DNA of 64,000 nucleotides, taken from Candidatus Binatia bacterium. GTDB taxonomy: Bacteria > Desulfobacterota > Binatia > Bin18. The DNA lies in contig OX638322.1 in the NCBI GenBank assembly GCA_951812575.1, positions 4,716,501-4,780,500 of the forward strand, read 5' to 3'. The notes beneath the pieces were generated by a model, which saw only the letters and a list, made by a program, of their open reading frames with translations, did no database searches and had not been told where the DNA came from. The position numbers and the translations under genes are program-made. This document shows positions 24,353 to 33,077 of the stretch, piece by piece (position 1 is the first letter of the stretch; every line of letters starts with the position of its first letter).

Positions 24353-24982
24353 CTACCACCTGTATCCACTGGAATCGCCTCCACCCTCCATCCGCATCCC
24401 ATCAAGCATGCGTTCCAGGCTGGCGCCCATTTCTTTTCGTGCAGTGGGTATATCGTCGGCGCGGACAATGTACATAGACGCTTCAGTTATCGCGCTTAAG
24501 ATGAGGCAGGCCAGCGGTCCAAGCGGTTGTGGGGTAATGAGCCCGGCGTCCAGAAGTTCTTGGATAGCGCTACGTATAAGACCAAGCCCAGTTCTTTTAT
24601 CCAACTCACGATGTTCCTCCCAGCCCAGGACAGCATAGGCCTCAGTCAACGCGATGCGTTGGACAGCCGGGTCCAGGCAGGCATCCAGATACGCGTTAAT
24701 GCCAATGTGTACTATCTGATTCCAGAGGTCCCGTTGCTCCCCCTGGCTGGACTGTAGGGCCCTCACGACTTGGGTAACAATATTCAGGTTGAGTTCTTCC
24801 AAGACCGCACGAAAGAGACCGGCCTTGTCACGGAACTGGTAGTAGAGCGCCCCGCGGGTCACCCCGGCCCGCTGGACAATGTCTTCGGTGGTCGTGCCGG
24901 CATACCCACGCTCGGTAAAAAGTTCACGGGCCGCCTCGAGTAACGTCAGGCGGGTGACTGCGGATTGCTCGGCCTTCTTCAT
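24353..24982 (-). CDS. TetR-family regulator, tandem copy 2
   Basis: A 209-residue paralog of copy 1. It starts MKKAEQSAVTRLTLLEAARELFTERGYAGTTTEDIVQRAGVTRGALYYQFRDKAGL, and its C-terminal domain has YLDACLDPAVQRIALTEAYAVLGWEEHRELDK. The C-terminus runs on to MEGGGDSSGYRW, longer than its relatives. Its start lies inside the 3' end of the decayed copy 3, in a different frame. Confidence 0.92.
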   Translation of the reverse strand: MKKAEQSAVTRLTLLEAARELFTERGYAGTTTEDIVQRAGVTRGALYYQFRDKAGLFRAVLEELNLNIVTQVVRALQSSQGEQRDLWNQIVHIGINAYLDACLDPAVQRIALTEAYAVLGWEEHRELDKRTGLGLIRSAIQELLDAGLITPQPLGPLACLILSAITEASMYIVRADDIPTARKEMGASLERMLDGMRMEGGGDSSGYRW

Positions 24983-25590
24983 CGGTAGCCTCTCTTTTCA
25001 CTTGTAGACCATCATTCAAGCATTCCAGATTGGCGTCTATTTCTTGTCGCGCAACGGCCTTATCATCGGCGTGGATAATATATAAAGCCGCTTCAGTCAA
25101 TACGCTTAAAGTAAGGCAGGCCAGCGGTTCAAGCGGCTGTGGAGCAAATAGCCCAGCGTCCAGGGGTGCTTGGAGGGCTCCGCGTATGAGACCCATCCCA
25201 TATTGCTCATCCAACTCGCGCTCTTCCTGCCAGCCCAGAACGGCATAGGCCTCAATCGCCAAGGTACGTTGGATAGCCAGGTCCCAGGCAGGCATCCAAA
25301 TACGCGGCCGTGCTCCTGCGGACGCGGTCCCACAGGTCCCCTTTCTCCCCTTGGTCGGACTGCATAGCACTCATGACTTTTTGAGCCGTATACAGATAGA
25401 GGTCTTCCACAACAACACGAAGGAGACGGGTCTTATTACGGAATTGATAGTAGAGCACGCCGCGGGTCATCCCGGCCCGCCGGGCGACGTCTTGGGTAGT
25501 AGTGTCGGCATACCCACGCTCAGTGAGGAGTTCGCGGGCTGCCCGGAGTAACGCCGTGCGGGTGGATTCCGATTGCTCGGCCTTCTTCCT
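24924..25590 (-). pseudogene. TetR-family regulator, tandem copy 3 (start lost, frameshifted)
   Basis: Reading from 25590 the sequence gives RKKAEQSES...TERGYADTTTQDVARRAGMTRGVLYYQFRNK, a good paralog of copies 1, 2 and 4. The start ATG of the others is AGG here (plus strand CCT at 25588-25590). An extra C in the run at 25283-25285 (GTCCCAGG against GTCCAGG in copy 2) shifts the frame after AAYLDACL. The C-terminal half continues in another frame (AIQRTLAIEAYAVLGWQEERELDEQ) and lacks its own stop, running on to 24924 into copy 2. Two independent lesions mark it as a pseudogene. Confidence 0.88.
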
Positions 25591-25598
25591 GGACAGGC

Positions 25599-26201
25599 TC
25601 AGCCCTTCACCTGTAGACTATCAAGGAAACGTTCCAGGCTGGCGCCCATTTCTTCGCGCGCCGCAGGGATATCATCTGCGCGGGCAATATACATCGCCGC
25701 TTCAAGTACCGCGCTTAAAACAAGATGAGCTAGGGGTTCAATTGGCTGTGGAGCAATCAGCCCAGCGTCCACAAGTGCTTGGAGAGCTTCAGATATGAGG
25801 CTGAGCCCATATCTTCTATCTAACTCTCGCTTTTCCTTCCAGCCCAGTACGGCCGGGGCCTCAATCAACCCGATGCGTTGGACAGCTGGGTCCAGGCAGG
25901 CATCCAGATACACTCTCGCGCCCGTACGGACTATCTGATCCCAGAGGTCCCCCTGATTCCCCTGGCCAGATTGCATGGCAATCCCGACTGTTTCATTAGT
26001 ACTCCGACTGAGGTCGTCCAGGACAGCATAAAAGAGGCCGACCTTGTCACGGAACTGGTAGTAGAGCGCCCCGCGGGTCACCCCGGCCCGCTGAGCAATA
26101 TCTTCGGTGGCCGTGCCGGCATACCCACGCTCGGTAAAAAGTTCACGGGCCGCATCGAGTAACGCCGTACGGGTAAATTCTGACTGCTCGGCTTTCTTCA
26201 T
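25599..26201 (-). CDS. TetR-family regulator, tandem copy 4
   Basis: The 200-residue first gene of the tandem array. MKKAEQSEFTRTALLDAARELFTERGY leads into TATEDIAQRAGVTRGALYYQFRDK as HTH. The ligand domain contains YLDACLDPAVQRIGLIEAPAVLGWKEKRELDRRYG. An ATACC-N7-GGTAT palindrome (26211-26227) sits just upstream and may be its operator. Its stop is only 8 bp before the lost start of copy 3. Confidence 0.92.
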   Translation of the reverse strand: MKKAEQSEFTRTALLDAARELFTERGYAGTATEDIAQRAGVTRGALYYQFRDKVGLFYAVLDDLSRSTNETVGIAMQSGQGNQGDLWDQIVRTGARVYLDACLDPAVQRIGLIEAPAVLGWKEKRELDRRYGLSLISEALQALVDAGLIAPQPIEPLAHLVLSAVLEAAMYIARADDIPAAREEMGASLERFLDSLQVKG

Positions 26202-26210
26202 CTTAACGAC

Positions 26211-26227
26211 ATACCGACGATAGGTAT
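26211..26227. promoter_or_regulatory. Possible TetR operator
   Basis: ATACC (26211-26215) and GGTAT (26223-26227) form a 17-bp dyad with a 7-bp centre, directly in front of tetR copy 4 (start 26201). Position and size fit a TetR-family autoregulatory site. Confidence 0.4.
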
Positions 26228-26414
26228 TAAGGAGTTGTACTTCTGGTGGGTTGGTGTAGAAGCCTGATTCTTCCTTACTATCGGGTTTCTTCTATTTCGC
26301 TTTTACTTAAAATTTTTCTCAGTTTTTTCGACTCCTAACGAGAACTATAGACTAGTGGGTAAGACTAGCGCCGGACTTTGCTTTGGTCCCCCGATTCTAC
26401 CAAAACAACCAAAT

Positions 26415-26557
26415 ACATGCAACAGCTGTTTTTTTTTCTACATCTAAAGCGGCTGCCTGCCACACATGCAACAACCGTTTTTTTCTACATCTAAAGCGGC
26501 TTCCTGCCACACATGCAACAACTGTTTTTTTCTACATCTAAAGCGGCTTCCTGCCAC
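26415..26557. repeat. Three direct repeats of 47-49 bp
   Basis: Units begin with ACATGCAACA at 26415, 26464 and 26511. Each continues with a T-run of seven to nine, CTACATCTAAAGCGGC and CCTGCCAC. They are contiguous and nearly identical, so too long and spacer-free for CRISPR. They lie about 110 bp upstream of the fifth tetR and could be multiple regulator sites. Confidence 0.85.
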
Positions 26558-26600
26558 AATCGCATTTTATAAAAAGAATGGATTACTTCTGCCAAGGGGC

Positions 26601-26629
26601 TTGACGCGGCTTGCCCCATACCGTACAAA
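26601..26629 (+). promoter_or_regulatory. Possible promoter of the fifth tetR
   Basis: TTGACG (26601-26606) and TACAAA (26624-26629) have a 17-bp spacer. The expected transcription start lies about 28 bp before the GTG start at 26664. Confidence 0.45.
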
Positions 26630-26663
26630 CAATATGTATAAATTGAGAAGGGAAGAGTAAATA

Positions 26664-27332
26664 GTGAAGGAAAGATTAACCCAAACAGAGAAATATAAGC
26701 AGACCAGAGAGGATTTGCTTGCTGCGGCAAGAGAGCTTTTCGCAACCAAGGGCTACCACACAACCTCGACGCAAGACATCGTAGACCGCGCGGGCCTCAC
26801 TCGGGGAGCGCTGTATTACCATTTTCGGAATAAGAGATGCCTCTTTGCCGCCGTCTTAGAAGCACTCCGGGAAGAGCGCCGGACTACCCTTCTCAACGCC
26901 ATAAACGCTGCCGAGGGCAGTTTGTGGTACCGTCTTATTGAGGTCGGGTGTGAGACCTTCCTGGACTCCCTTTGCAACCAAGACGCCAGACAAATTGTCT
27001 TCCAGGATGCCCCGACGGTCCTCCCCCCGGATGTGTGGCACGGCGCGATTGGCAACACGACAATAATTGAGGAGGCGCTGGGTCAGCTAGAGCAAGAGGG
27101 GTCGATGAAGCAGACCCCACGCAAGGGGTTAGCGCGGCTGTTGTGCGGTGCGTTTTTAGAGGCAGGAATATATGTCACCCATGCCGATGACAAAAAGGCT
27201 GCTCGCGAAGAAATGTTGCAAGCCTTACTGTTTTGCTTAGAACAGCTCCGTATTCCCCCACACCAGTCCGAGCATCTTTCGGTGCAGCCTGCTACAGACA
27301 GAGACGGCTATGAACATATGGACCTGCCGTAA
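26664..27332 (+). CDS. TetR-family regulator, divergent fifth copy
   Basis: A 222-residue TetR/AcrR-type regulator. The N-terminal HTH is LLAAARELFATKGYHTTSTQDIVDRAGLTRGALYYHFRNK. The ligand domain is clearly diverged from the four minus-strand copies, although ETFLDSLCNQDARQIVFQDAPTVL and YVTHADDKKAAREEM keep the same layout. It starts at GTG behind GAAGGGAAGAG. The extra C-terminal 25 residues are polar and not shared. Its target is unknown; the LLM gene downstream converges on it. Confidence 0.9.
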   Translation: MKERLTQTEKYKQTREDLLAAARELFATKGYHTTSTQDIVDRAGLTRGALYYHFRNKRCLFAAVLEALREERRTTLLNAINAAEGSLWYRLIEVGCETFLDSLCNQDARQIVFQDAPTVLPPDVWHGAIGNTTIIEEALGQLEQEGSMKQTPRKGLARLLCGAFLEAGIYVTHADDKKAAREEMLQALLFCLEQLRIPPHQSEHLSVQPATDRDGYEHMDLP

Positions 27333-27523
27333 AACAGTACCGAAACCGATATCGACAGTTTGACTTATGTATCCGGAATATCTGGATACGGAGTTGGTGA
27401 CGACCGCGTTTGAGCAGGACACCGAGGAGCGACCGCTCCCCGCGCCCTTTGCCCGCGCTCGGTCACTACGCCCACACTTATCAACGTCGGGTTGCTCAGC
27501 CCTGCGCCTCTTTTAAGCCTGTC

Positions 27524-28588
27524 CTACAACTTCTCCATAACTTTCCGGGTGAAATCTTCAATCACCCGGTACTGTGTCGCCAGAGAGGGGAGCAGCATGA
27601 TTTGGTCCAGGCCGGTTGCTTGAAGGCGTTTGATTTGTTCGATGACTTCCTCTGGTGTACCGGCAAGACAGGTCGACTTGATGAGCTCGGGCGTAATGAA
27701 TTTTTCCTCTTCAGGCAGGTGGTAGACACAGTGGCCGGCGTGAATCCGCAGATGACGGTGCGAGGGCGGCGTTCGCTCGACCAGCGCGCTGTATTCGTCC
27801 CAAATATTGGCGAAGTGCCGAGGCGGCGGGCCACCAAACTGGCGCACCTTATCGTACAGGTAGTGGAGCGACGCAATGGCAAACGGGCCGCATTCACGCA
27901 GAATACGCTCTGAGCTGAGCGATTCGCCCGGCTCTAGCAAGGCAACCGCGCTGAGGGCGCATGTATAATAATGGTCTCCATCCCGCCCACCACGTTCGGC
28001 GCCAGCTTTGGCGTTGAGCAGTGCCCGGCGCATGAATTCCGGGTCTGGTGGGATAGAGACAACCAACCCATCGCCATACTCCCCCGCCAAAGCCTGAGCC
28101 TTTGGGCCAAAGCCGGAGACATACAGGGGGATGTGGTGTTCGACATCAATGAACTTATACTCCTGCATCTGGAATTGGACCGGCGTGGTTTGACCTTGCC
28201 AGGTCATGGTCACTTCTTCACCGTGCAGGAGCGCCCTGAGCACGCGTAAATACTCACCGAACTCTCGCAGCTTCATAGGCTTGTGACCCATAATGCGCAT
28301 GGCAGTGTTGCCGGTGCCAATCCCAAGAAAGGTGCGACCTGGGGCCAAGCGGTTAATCGTAGCTATGCTATGCGCCGTCACCGGAGCAATACGCGTCCCC
28401 GCAACAGATACCCCCGTACCGATGTTAATCGTGCGGGTTTGCTGGGCGGCCAGGGCCAGCACGGCGTAGCAGTCTGACCAGATCATTTGACTGTCAGCGA
28501 CCCAAGCGTGGGAGTACCCGAGATTTTCCGCGTGGGCGATATAACCGACGTCATCAATTTTTGCGGCAACACAAATTCCAAAATCCAT
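27524..28588 (-). CDS. LLM-class flavin/F420-dependent oxidoreductase
   Basis: A 354-residue luciferase-like protein. It has MDFGICVAAKIDDVGYIAHAENLGYSHAWVADSQMIWSD, TINIGTGVSVAGTRIAPVTAHSIATINRLAPGRTFLGIGTGNTAMR and a C-terminal GTPEEVIEQIKRLQATGLDQIMLLPS. The organisation resembles the methylene-tetrahydromethanopterin-reductase-like branch, which uses F420. It is a paralog of the protein at 34867-35913 (shared ADSQM/GDSQM and IGTGNTA/IGAGDSA). GGGAGGG before 28588 fixes the start. Substrate is unknown. Confidence 0.87.
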   Translation of the reverse strand: MDFGICVAAKIDDVGYIAHAENLGYSHAWVADSQMIWSDCYAVLALAAQQTRTINIGTGVSVAGTRIAPVTAHSIATINRLAPGRTFLGIGTGNTAMRIMGHKPMKLREFGEYLRVLRALLHGEEVTMTWQGQTTPVQFQMQEYKFIDVEHHIPLYVSGFGPKAQALAGEYGDGLVVSIPPDPEFMRRALLNAKAGAERGGRDGDHYYTCALSAVALLEPGESLSSERILRECGPFAIASLHYLYDKVRQFGGPPPRHFANIWDEYSALVERTPPSHRHLRIHAGHCVYHLPEEEKFITPELIKSTCLAGTPEEVIEQIKRLQATGLDQIMLLPSLATQYRVIEDFTRKVMEKL

Positions 28589-28654
28589 CAAACCCTCCCA
28601 TCGTCTTTGTAAGCGTAGCGCCTGCCTGCATCTGAGCAGACTCGTCATAACGCG

Positions 28655-29401
28655 TCAGTCTTCTCCGGTCGCTTCCTTGAGCGCCTTCCGGGCCGTTCGT
28701 GTGACAATAGTGGTCACCACAACAGTAGCGACCAGACCCAGGAGTAGAACTCCGTAGTCAGCAATCCCGCGTTCCGGCGCAGCCCCCCCAGCCAGAGCTG
28801 CCACATCCCCGGCCAGTTTCCCGTAATAGACATACAGTACCGTCCCCGGCAGCATACCAAAGGCAGCGATAGCATAGTCCACAAAGCGCACATTGGTCAG
28901 ACCCAGGGCGTAGTTCAGCAGATTAAACGGGAAAACCGGAGACAGGCGCAATAAAAAGACGATCTTTCGTCCCTGAGCGCTCACTGCTCGGTCGATAGCA
29001 GCAAATCGGGGCGTATCGGCCAGCTTCCGCTCGATAGCCTCCCGAGCAAGATAACGCGCAACCAGAAACGCGAGGCAGGAACCCAGGGTGGCGGCAATAA
29101 AGACATACACAATACCGCTCGCCAGCCCGAAAATTGCACCCGCAGCCAGGGTGAGGACAGAGCCGGGGATAAAAGCCACGGCCGCAAGGGCGTAGCCGGC
29201 AATGAAGACCAGTGGTCCCCACACCCCCAGCGTCTCCACCCAGGCGGCAAACACCGGCACGTATGCCCCGGCCTGACGGCCTAAGAAGATGAGCAGGACG
29301 ACCCCAATAATAATAAGCGCAATTTTGCCGAAAAGACGACTCTTACTCGCTGCCTGAGCAGGAGGGGCTCCTCCAGGCATATGCCCTTCTTCCATGTGCA
29401 T
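28655..29401 (-). CDS. TVP38/TMEM64 (VTT/SNARE-associated) membrane protein
   Basis: The 248-residue polytopic protein has an N-terminal TM (IALIIIGVVLLIFLGRQAG) and then the VTT core: GPLVFIAGYALAAVAFIPGSVLTLAAGAIFG with the conserved Pro-Gly, and GSCLAFLVARYLAREAIERKLA. It also has LRLSPVFPFNLLNYALGLT, a family signature. VTT proteins include DedA-related lipid scramblases and membrane-homeostasis factors. A GGAAGGGAG site supports the ATG at 29401. It is flanked by an RfbD-like gene upstream and an LLM gene downstream on the same strand. Confidence 0.88.
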   Translation of the reverse strand: MHMEEGHMPGGAPPAQAASKSRLFGKIALIIIGVVLLIFLGRQAGAYVPVFAAWVETLGVWGPLVFIAGYALAAVAFIPGSVLTLAAGAIFGLASGIVYVFIAATLGSCLAFLVARYLAREAIERKLADTPRFAAIDRAVSAQGRKIVFLLRLSPVFPFNLLNYALGLTNVRFVDYAIAAFGMLPGTVLYVYYGKLAGDVAALAGGAAPERGIADYGVLLLGLVATVVVTTIVTRTARKALKEATGED

Positions 29402-29474
29402 GCTCCCTTCCGAGAGTATCAGCTGCCAGACTTCACCCTGGCGTTTCAAACCATTATTCGCGGGAATGGTCCGG

Positions 29475-30299
29475 CTATAATGCAGACTGCACAAACTGGG
29501 CAAGGCCATCTTGCCAGGGGGGGAGGTGTATAGCCGGCTCTTGAAGCGTTGTCAGTACCGCATAAGAGGGACATTTTGCCAGGCGGGGCATCTCGGCGCT
29601 CGGAATGGATTTCACCTGAGAGCGAACGCCAAGCAGTGCATATAAAGTCTGAATTAAGTCAAAGCGGCTCGTGCCACCCCGACCGGCTATATGGTATGTC
29701 CCAAAGGCTTCGGTTGTCACCAGCCGGGCCAAAGCTGCGGCTAAATGCGGGGCATAGGTCGGGGAACCGAATTGATCGTCCACCACCCGGACTTCGGGCT
29801 GCTGAGAGAGGGCACGCATGGTTTTGATAAAATTATTTCCGTGCGTGTGATACAGCCACGAGGTGCGAACAATATAATGCTTTGGATTTAAGGCCCGCAC
29901 CGCCTCTTCTCCGGCGAGCTTGCTTTGCCCATAAACAGACTGTGGGTGAGGCACGTCAAACTCATGATACGGCCGGTGGCTCAGTCCATCGAAAACATAA
30001 TTCGTGGACATATGCAGGAGCGGAATCCCACGGGCCGCGGTCGCGAGGGCAAGGTTGCGCGGACCGAGGGCGTTGCCCCGATACGCGGCCTCTGGATCTC
30101 GCTCCGCTTGGTCCACGGCATTATACGCAGCCGCGTTGAGCACCAGATCGGGAGTATGCGTGGCGACCGACGCGCGGATCGCTTCAAGGTGAGTGATATC
30201 GAGCTGCTGTCGGTCGTAGGCGAAAACTTCGTGATTGCTGAAGATTCCTTGAATGGCATGACCCAGCTGACCGCCTGCACCAGTGAGAAGAATGTGCAT
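29475..30299 (-). CDS. rfbD: dTDP-4-dehydrorhamnose reductase-like protein
   Basis: The 274-residue extended SDR has GAGGQLGHAI as nucleotide loop, VLNAAAYNAVDQAERDPEAAYRGNALGPRNLA, STNYVFDG and the catalytic YGQSKLAGEE. It ends with the short variable domain of RmlD. It should reduce dTDP-4-keto-L-rhamnose or a close relative for surface polysaccharide. No other rml genes lie nearby, so the substrate is not certain. MHILLTG at 30299 is chosen because the 16 upstream residues are not family-like. Confidence 0.85.
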   Translation of the reverse strand: MHILLTGAGGQLGHAIQGIFSNHEVFAYDRQQLDITHLEAIRASVATHTPDLVLNAAAYNAVDQAERDPEAAYRGNALGPRNLALATAARGIPLLHMSTNYVFDGLSHRPYHEFDVPHPQSVYGQSKLAGEEAVRALNPKHYIVRTSWLYHTHGNNFIKTMRALSQQPEVRVVDDQFGSPTYAPHLAAALARLVTTEAFGTYHIAGRGGTSRFDLIQTLYALLGVRSQVKSIPSAEMPRLAKCPSYAVLTTLQEPAIHLPPWQDGLAQFVQSAL

Positions 30300-30369
30300 G
30301 CTGTTCTCTTTGATCTTACTCAAGAGCGTCCAGGAGAAAGTTAGCAATCGATATTACCATCATACCAAC

Positions 30370-30397
30370 AAAAAAGGGCGTGTCCCGTGACACGCCC
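30370..30397 (-). terminator. Rho-independent terminator of the LLM gene at 30430-31644
   Basis: On the minus strand GGGCGTGTC and GACACGCCC (9-bp arms at 30389-30397 and 30376-30384) enclose a four-base loop. A U-run follows (plus-strand A's at 30370-30375). Confidence 0.92.
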
Positions 30398-30429
30398 GAT
30401 AAAGAGAAAGGGAATCTTGATAGGCAAGC

Positions 30430-31644
30430 CTAGTCTTTGAATTCCGGCAGGATTTTGGTTCCAAAGATTTCGATCTGACGCTTGGTTTCCTCCCAGGGCA
30501 TCATCCCTTGATCAAAGAACCAGCCGAACCACTCAATATTGGCGTTCTTCTGTAGTGCTTCCATCTCACGTTTGACATCATCGACAGTTCCAACCAGAGA
30601 GTACTTCGCCTCGACCATACGCTCGAACTTCCAGGGAACGGGTGTCGTCTCGCCAGGGTAGCGGTAGGCTTCAAAGAAGCCGAATCCTGCGAAGTATTCT
30701 ATGAATCCGGCTCCCTGCGTTTCCGCTCCTAGAGAGTAGCCTTCGGTATACGTATTCCCGATATGCACCGACCGAAAGGCGCCGACGCTCTGTCCGAGTT
30801 CAAGATGCCGGCCATGTCTGGCCGCTTCGTCACGATAGGCTTCACACAGCTCACGGAACGCAGGAGGATGCGAAATCAGAATCCACGGCACAATCCCTTC
30901 GGTGGCGCACCAACGGATCGTTTTCTCGCTGACTGAGAACGGCTGCCAGATCGGCGGGTGAGGTTCAGTGTAGGGTTTGGGGACGACACAGATGCGCTGC
31001 ACAGCCCCATTTTCATCCACCTCTCCCTCAGCCCCATATTTCGAGGTCCAGTTTTTGGCGACCGGCCAGCGCTGAATGCCGTGTTCATAGGGGGTCGGGA
31101 CTTCGTAGTACTTGGTCTTGAGCCGAATGGACTCTTCGGTCCAGGCGGTCTTCATGATTTTGAAGACCTCTTCAAAAACTGCCCGGTTATGCGCGTCCAC
31201 TTCAGAGCCGTCCATGGGCGCGCCGGTCACATGATAGTGCTGCCCCAGCACATTGGTCCAGCGGTCCTGATAGCCTCGGGCAAAACCGGCAATAAAGCGA
31301 CCCTTGGTCAAATGGTCGAGAACGGCGATCTCTTCCGCGACCCGGAGCGGGTCCCAGGTAGGTAAGACCAGTCCCAGTGAGGCAAACTTGATGCGCGCGG
31401 TTCGCGCCGCAAGGTCGGTATACAACATCAGCGGGGCAATGGACGCCTCATAGCCCTCGGAGTGAAAGTGGTGCTCGGTGGTTGACATGGCATCGAAGCC
31501 GAGTTCTTCGGCCAGTTGCGCAATCTCACGCAATTCCGTGAGCATTTCTTGATATTTGTCGTTGTTGCGGCCGATAGGTCGGAGTCTTTCACGCTCCTCG
31601 AACGTCGCCGGAATGGTCGGTAAAACAAAAAGATTAAACTTCAT
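30430..31644 (-). CDS. LLM-class flavin-dependent monooxygenase-like protein
   Basis: A 404-residue member of the larger bacterial-luciferase type. It has MKFNLFVLPTIPA, LAEELGFDAMSTTEHHFHSEGY with the luciferase-like EHH, RIKFASLGLVLPTWDPLRVAEEIAVLDHLTKGRFIAGFARGYQ, and a C-terminal LVGTVDDVKREMEAL. The size and EHHF motif suggest FMN-dependent oxygenation. It is followed by a strong terminator and preceded by a hydrolase/SCP2-like pair that may form the same pathway. Confidence 0.87.
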   Translation of the reverse strand: MKFNLFVLPTIPATFEERERLRPIGRNNDKYQEMLTELREIAQLAEELGFDAMSTTEHHFHSEGYEASIAPLMLYTDLAARTARIKFASLGLVLPTWDPLRVAEEIAVLDHLTKGRFIAGFARGYQDRWTNVLGQHYHVTGAPMDGSEVDAHNRAVFEEVFKIMKTAWTEESIRLKTKYYEVPTPYEHGIQRWPVAKNWTSKYGAEGEVDENGAVQRICVVPKPYTEPHPPIWQPFSVSEKTIRWCATEGIVPWILISHPPAFRELCEAYRDEAARHGRHLELGQSVGAFRSVHIGNTYTEGYSLGAETQGAGFIEYFAGFGFFEAYRYPGETTPVPWKFERMVEAKYSLVGTVDDVKREMEALQKNANIEWFGWFFDQGMMPWEETKRQIEIFGTKILPEFKD

Positions 31645-31708
31645 GGGACTTCCTCCTGACCTGGAGCGGACTACCGGTACAGTCCCGCCCCAGTGTGCTT
31701 TCCCAGCC

Positions 31709-32551
31709 TTAACTCGTTTGAAGAATCTGGGCTAGCACTGGCATCAGATATTTCTTGAACGTGACAGGATTCTCACACATGGGGAAATGGCCGATTTCTT
31801 CCATGATGATGCACTCGGAGTTCTTGACCTTTTTGGCCGTTTTTTCCGTCATCTCCGGCGTACAGGCAAAATCATACACGCCTGTCATGAAATAGATGGG
31901 AATATCGCCCGGCAGGTTTTCCGCTATTTCGCGAAAATCGTGATCAACGCTATAGAAATACAAGTCGCCCTTGAAGATGCCCGGACCACTCTGTGAATAA
32001 TACCACCAGGTCTCTCGACGATACTCCTCCGGGCTCTGCGGTGCCATCAGCCCATACACCGAGGTGGCACACGCTTCACCGCCATGCACATGGGGATTCC
32101 AGAGCCAGTCCAGCCACCAGCCGGGCGAGTAGTCACAGGCTTCAATCGCAATCAGGGCGCGCAGGTCGGACGAGAAGTTGCGCGCCAGGTGCAAACAGAT
32201 ATTCCCGCCCATTGAGCTGCCCATGATGACCGGACTGTCGAGTTCGAGCTCTTTACAGAAAGCCATCAGGAATTCCGAGTAAAACTGGGCCGTCAGTTTA
32301 TACTCTTCTTTCCACCAGCCCGTGGGCGGAATAGATTTTCCGTGTCGAGGCAGGTCGAGCGCAATCACCCGAAAGTCGCCGTTGATATCAGCATCACACA
32401 ATTGGTGGCGCCACTCGCGCGTATCCGTACCAGCCGTGTGCAGACACACCAGGGGGACCCCCTGCCCGGCTTCCTCATAAAACACCCGATAATCTTCTCC
32501 CTCGTAAGGGACACGAACATAATGACCGGTAATAGGTTCAATATTCGCCAT
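31709..32551 (-). CDS. Alpha/beta hydrolase
   Basis: A 280-residue alpha/beta hydrolase. LVCLHTAGTDTREW forms the oxyanion region, ALDLPRHGKS follows, and VIMGSSMGGNICLHLAR carries the nucleophile Ser in GSSMGG. GVYDFACTPEM holds the probable acid, and GHFPMCENP the His. It is related to C-C bond hydrolases and esterases of aromatic pathways. It is 20 bp downstream of the SCP2-like gene, and an LLM oxygenase gene follows, suggesting a three-gene unit. Confidence 0.86.
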   Translation of the reverse strand: MANIEPITGHYVRVPYEGEDYRVFYEEAGQGVPLVCLHTAGTDTREWRHQLCDADINGDFRVIALDLPRHGKSIPPTGWWKEEYKLTAQFYSEFLMAFCKELELDSPVIMGSSMGGNICLHLARNFSSDLRALIAIEACDYSPGWWLDWLWNPHVHGGEACATSVYGLMAPQSPEEYRRETWWYYSQSGPGIFKGDLYFYSVDHDFREIAENLPGDIPIYFMTGVYDFACTPEMTEKTAKKVKNSECIIMEEIGHFPMCENPVTFKKYLMPVLAQILQTS

Positions 32552-32571
32552 AATTTCGTCCTCCTTACTCG

Positions 32572-32961
32572 TTACGCTTCCACATTACGCATGAGGTCAA
32601 GGGTCCAGGTAAAGGCCCGGAGGTTCTGCCACATGACTTTGACATCGCCTTCGATTTGCAGCCGTCCGTGGAGCGGATGGGCCATCGCCCAGATGTCATT
32701 ATACATAGGGGGGGGGACGGGCTGAACGAATTTTGCCCAGGTTTCCGCGGGGCCACGGAGGGCAAACGCGTAGGTCGATTCGGGTCCTATATCGGACGAG
32801 ACTTTCGGTATCGTCCCACCCACAAACGACACGACGTAGGCGGTCTCACCGAAAGCCAGCAGGACATCCGTGGTCAAATGCCGACCAATGATCTTGGTCA
32901 CGCTGTCCTGATTGACCAGGGCCTGCCAGCGCTCCATCCAGCCTGTATCGAACGCAGCCAT
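32572..32961 (-). CDS. Small SCP2-like (sterol-carrier-type) protein
   Basis: The 129-residue protein ends with AHPLHGRLQIEGDVKVMWQNLRAFTWTLDLMRN, which fits the last strand and helix of an SCP2-like hydrophobic ligand pocket. The N-terminal part (DVLLAFGETAYVVSFVGGTIPKVSS) also fits SCP2 strands. It could present a hydrophobic substrate to the downstream hydrolase and LLM enzyme. Family assignment is by pattern only. Confidence 0.55.
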   Translation of the reverse strand: MAAFDTGWMERWQALVNQDSVTKIIGRHLTTDVLLAFGETAYVVSFVGGTIPKVSSDIGPESTYAFALRGPAETWAKFVQPVPPPMYNDIWAMAHPLHGRLQIEGDVKVMWQNLRAFTWTLDLMRNVEA

Positions 32962-33077
32962 ATATTTCCTCCTGTGTTGATTTCTCTCAGATTCTTTACC
33001 CCGGCCCCCGAAGGCTGAGCCGGAACAGGACGGCTTCTTATCAAGCGACCTATCGGGCGTAAAGGGCCGAACAGTCT

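Larger units (their letters stand above)
26202..26663. other. Intergenic region between divergent tetR genes
   Basis: A 462-bp gap. From left to right it holds the ATACC/GGTAT palindrome at 26211-26227, an AT-rich stretch, three 47-49 bp direct repeats at 26415-26557 and the promoter of the fifth tetR. No coding sequence is supported. Confidence 0.5.

Noticed and set aside
26415..26557. CRISPR array
   Set aside because: The units are contiguous with no variable spacers and only three copies; no leader or cas1/2 is near.
27369..27389. GTATCC/GGATAC quasi-palindrome after the fifth tetR as an operator
   Set aside because: It lies between convergent genes with no promoter beside it, so an operator role is unsupported.
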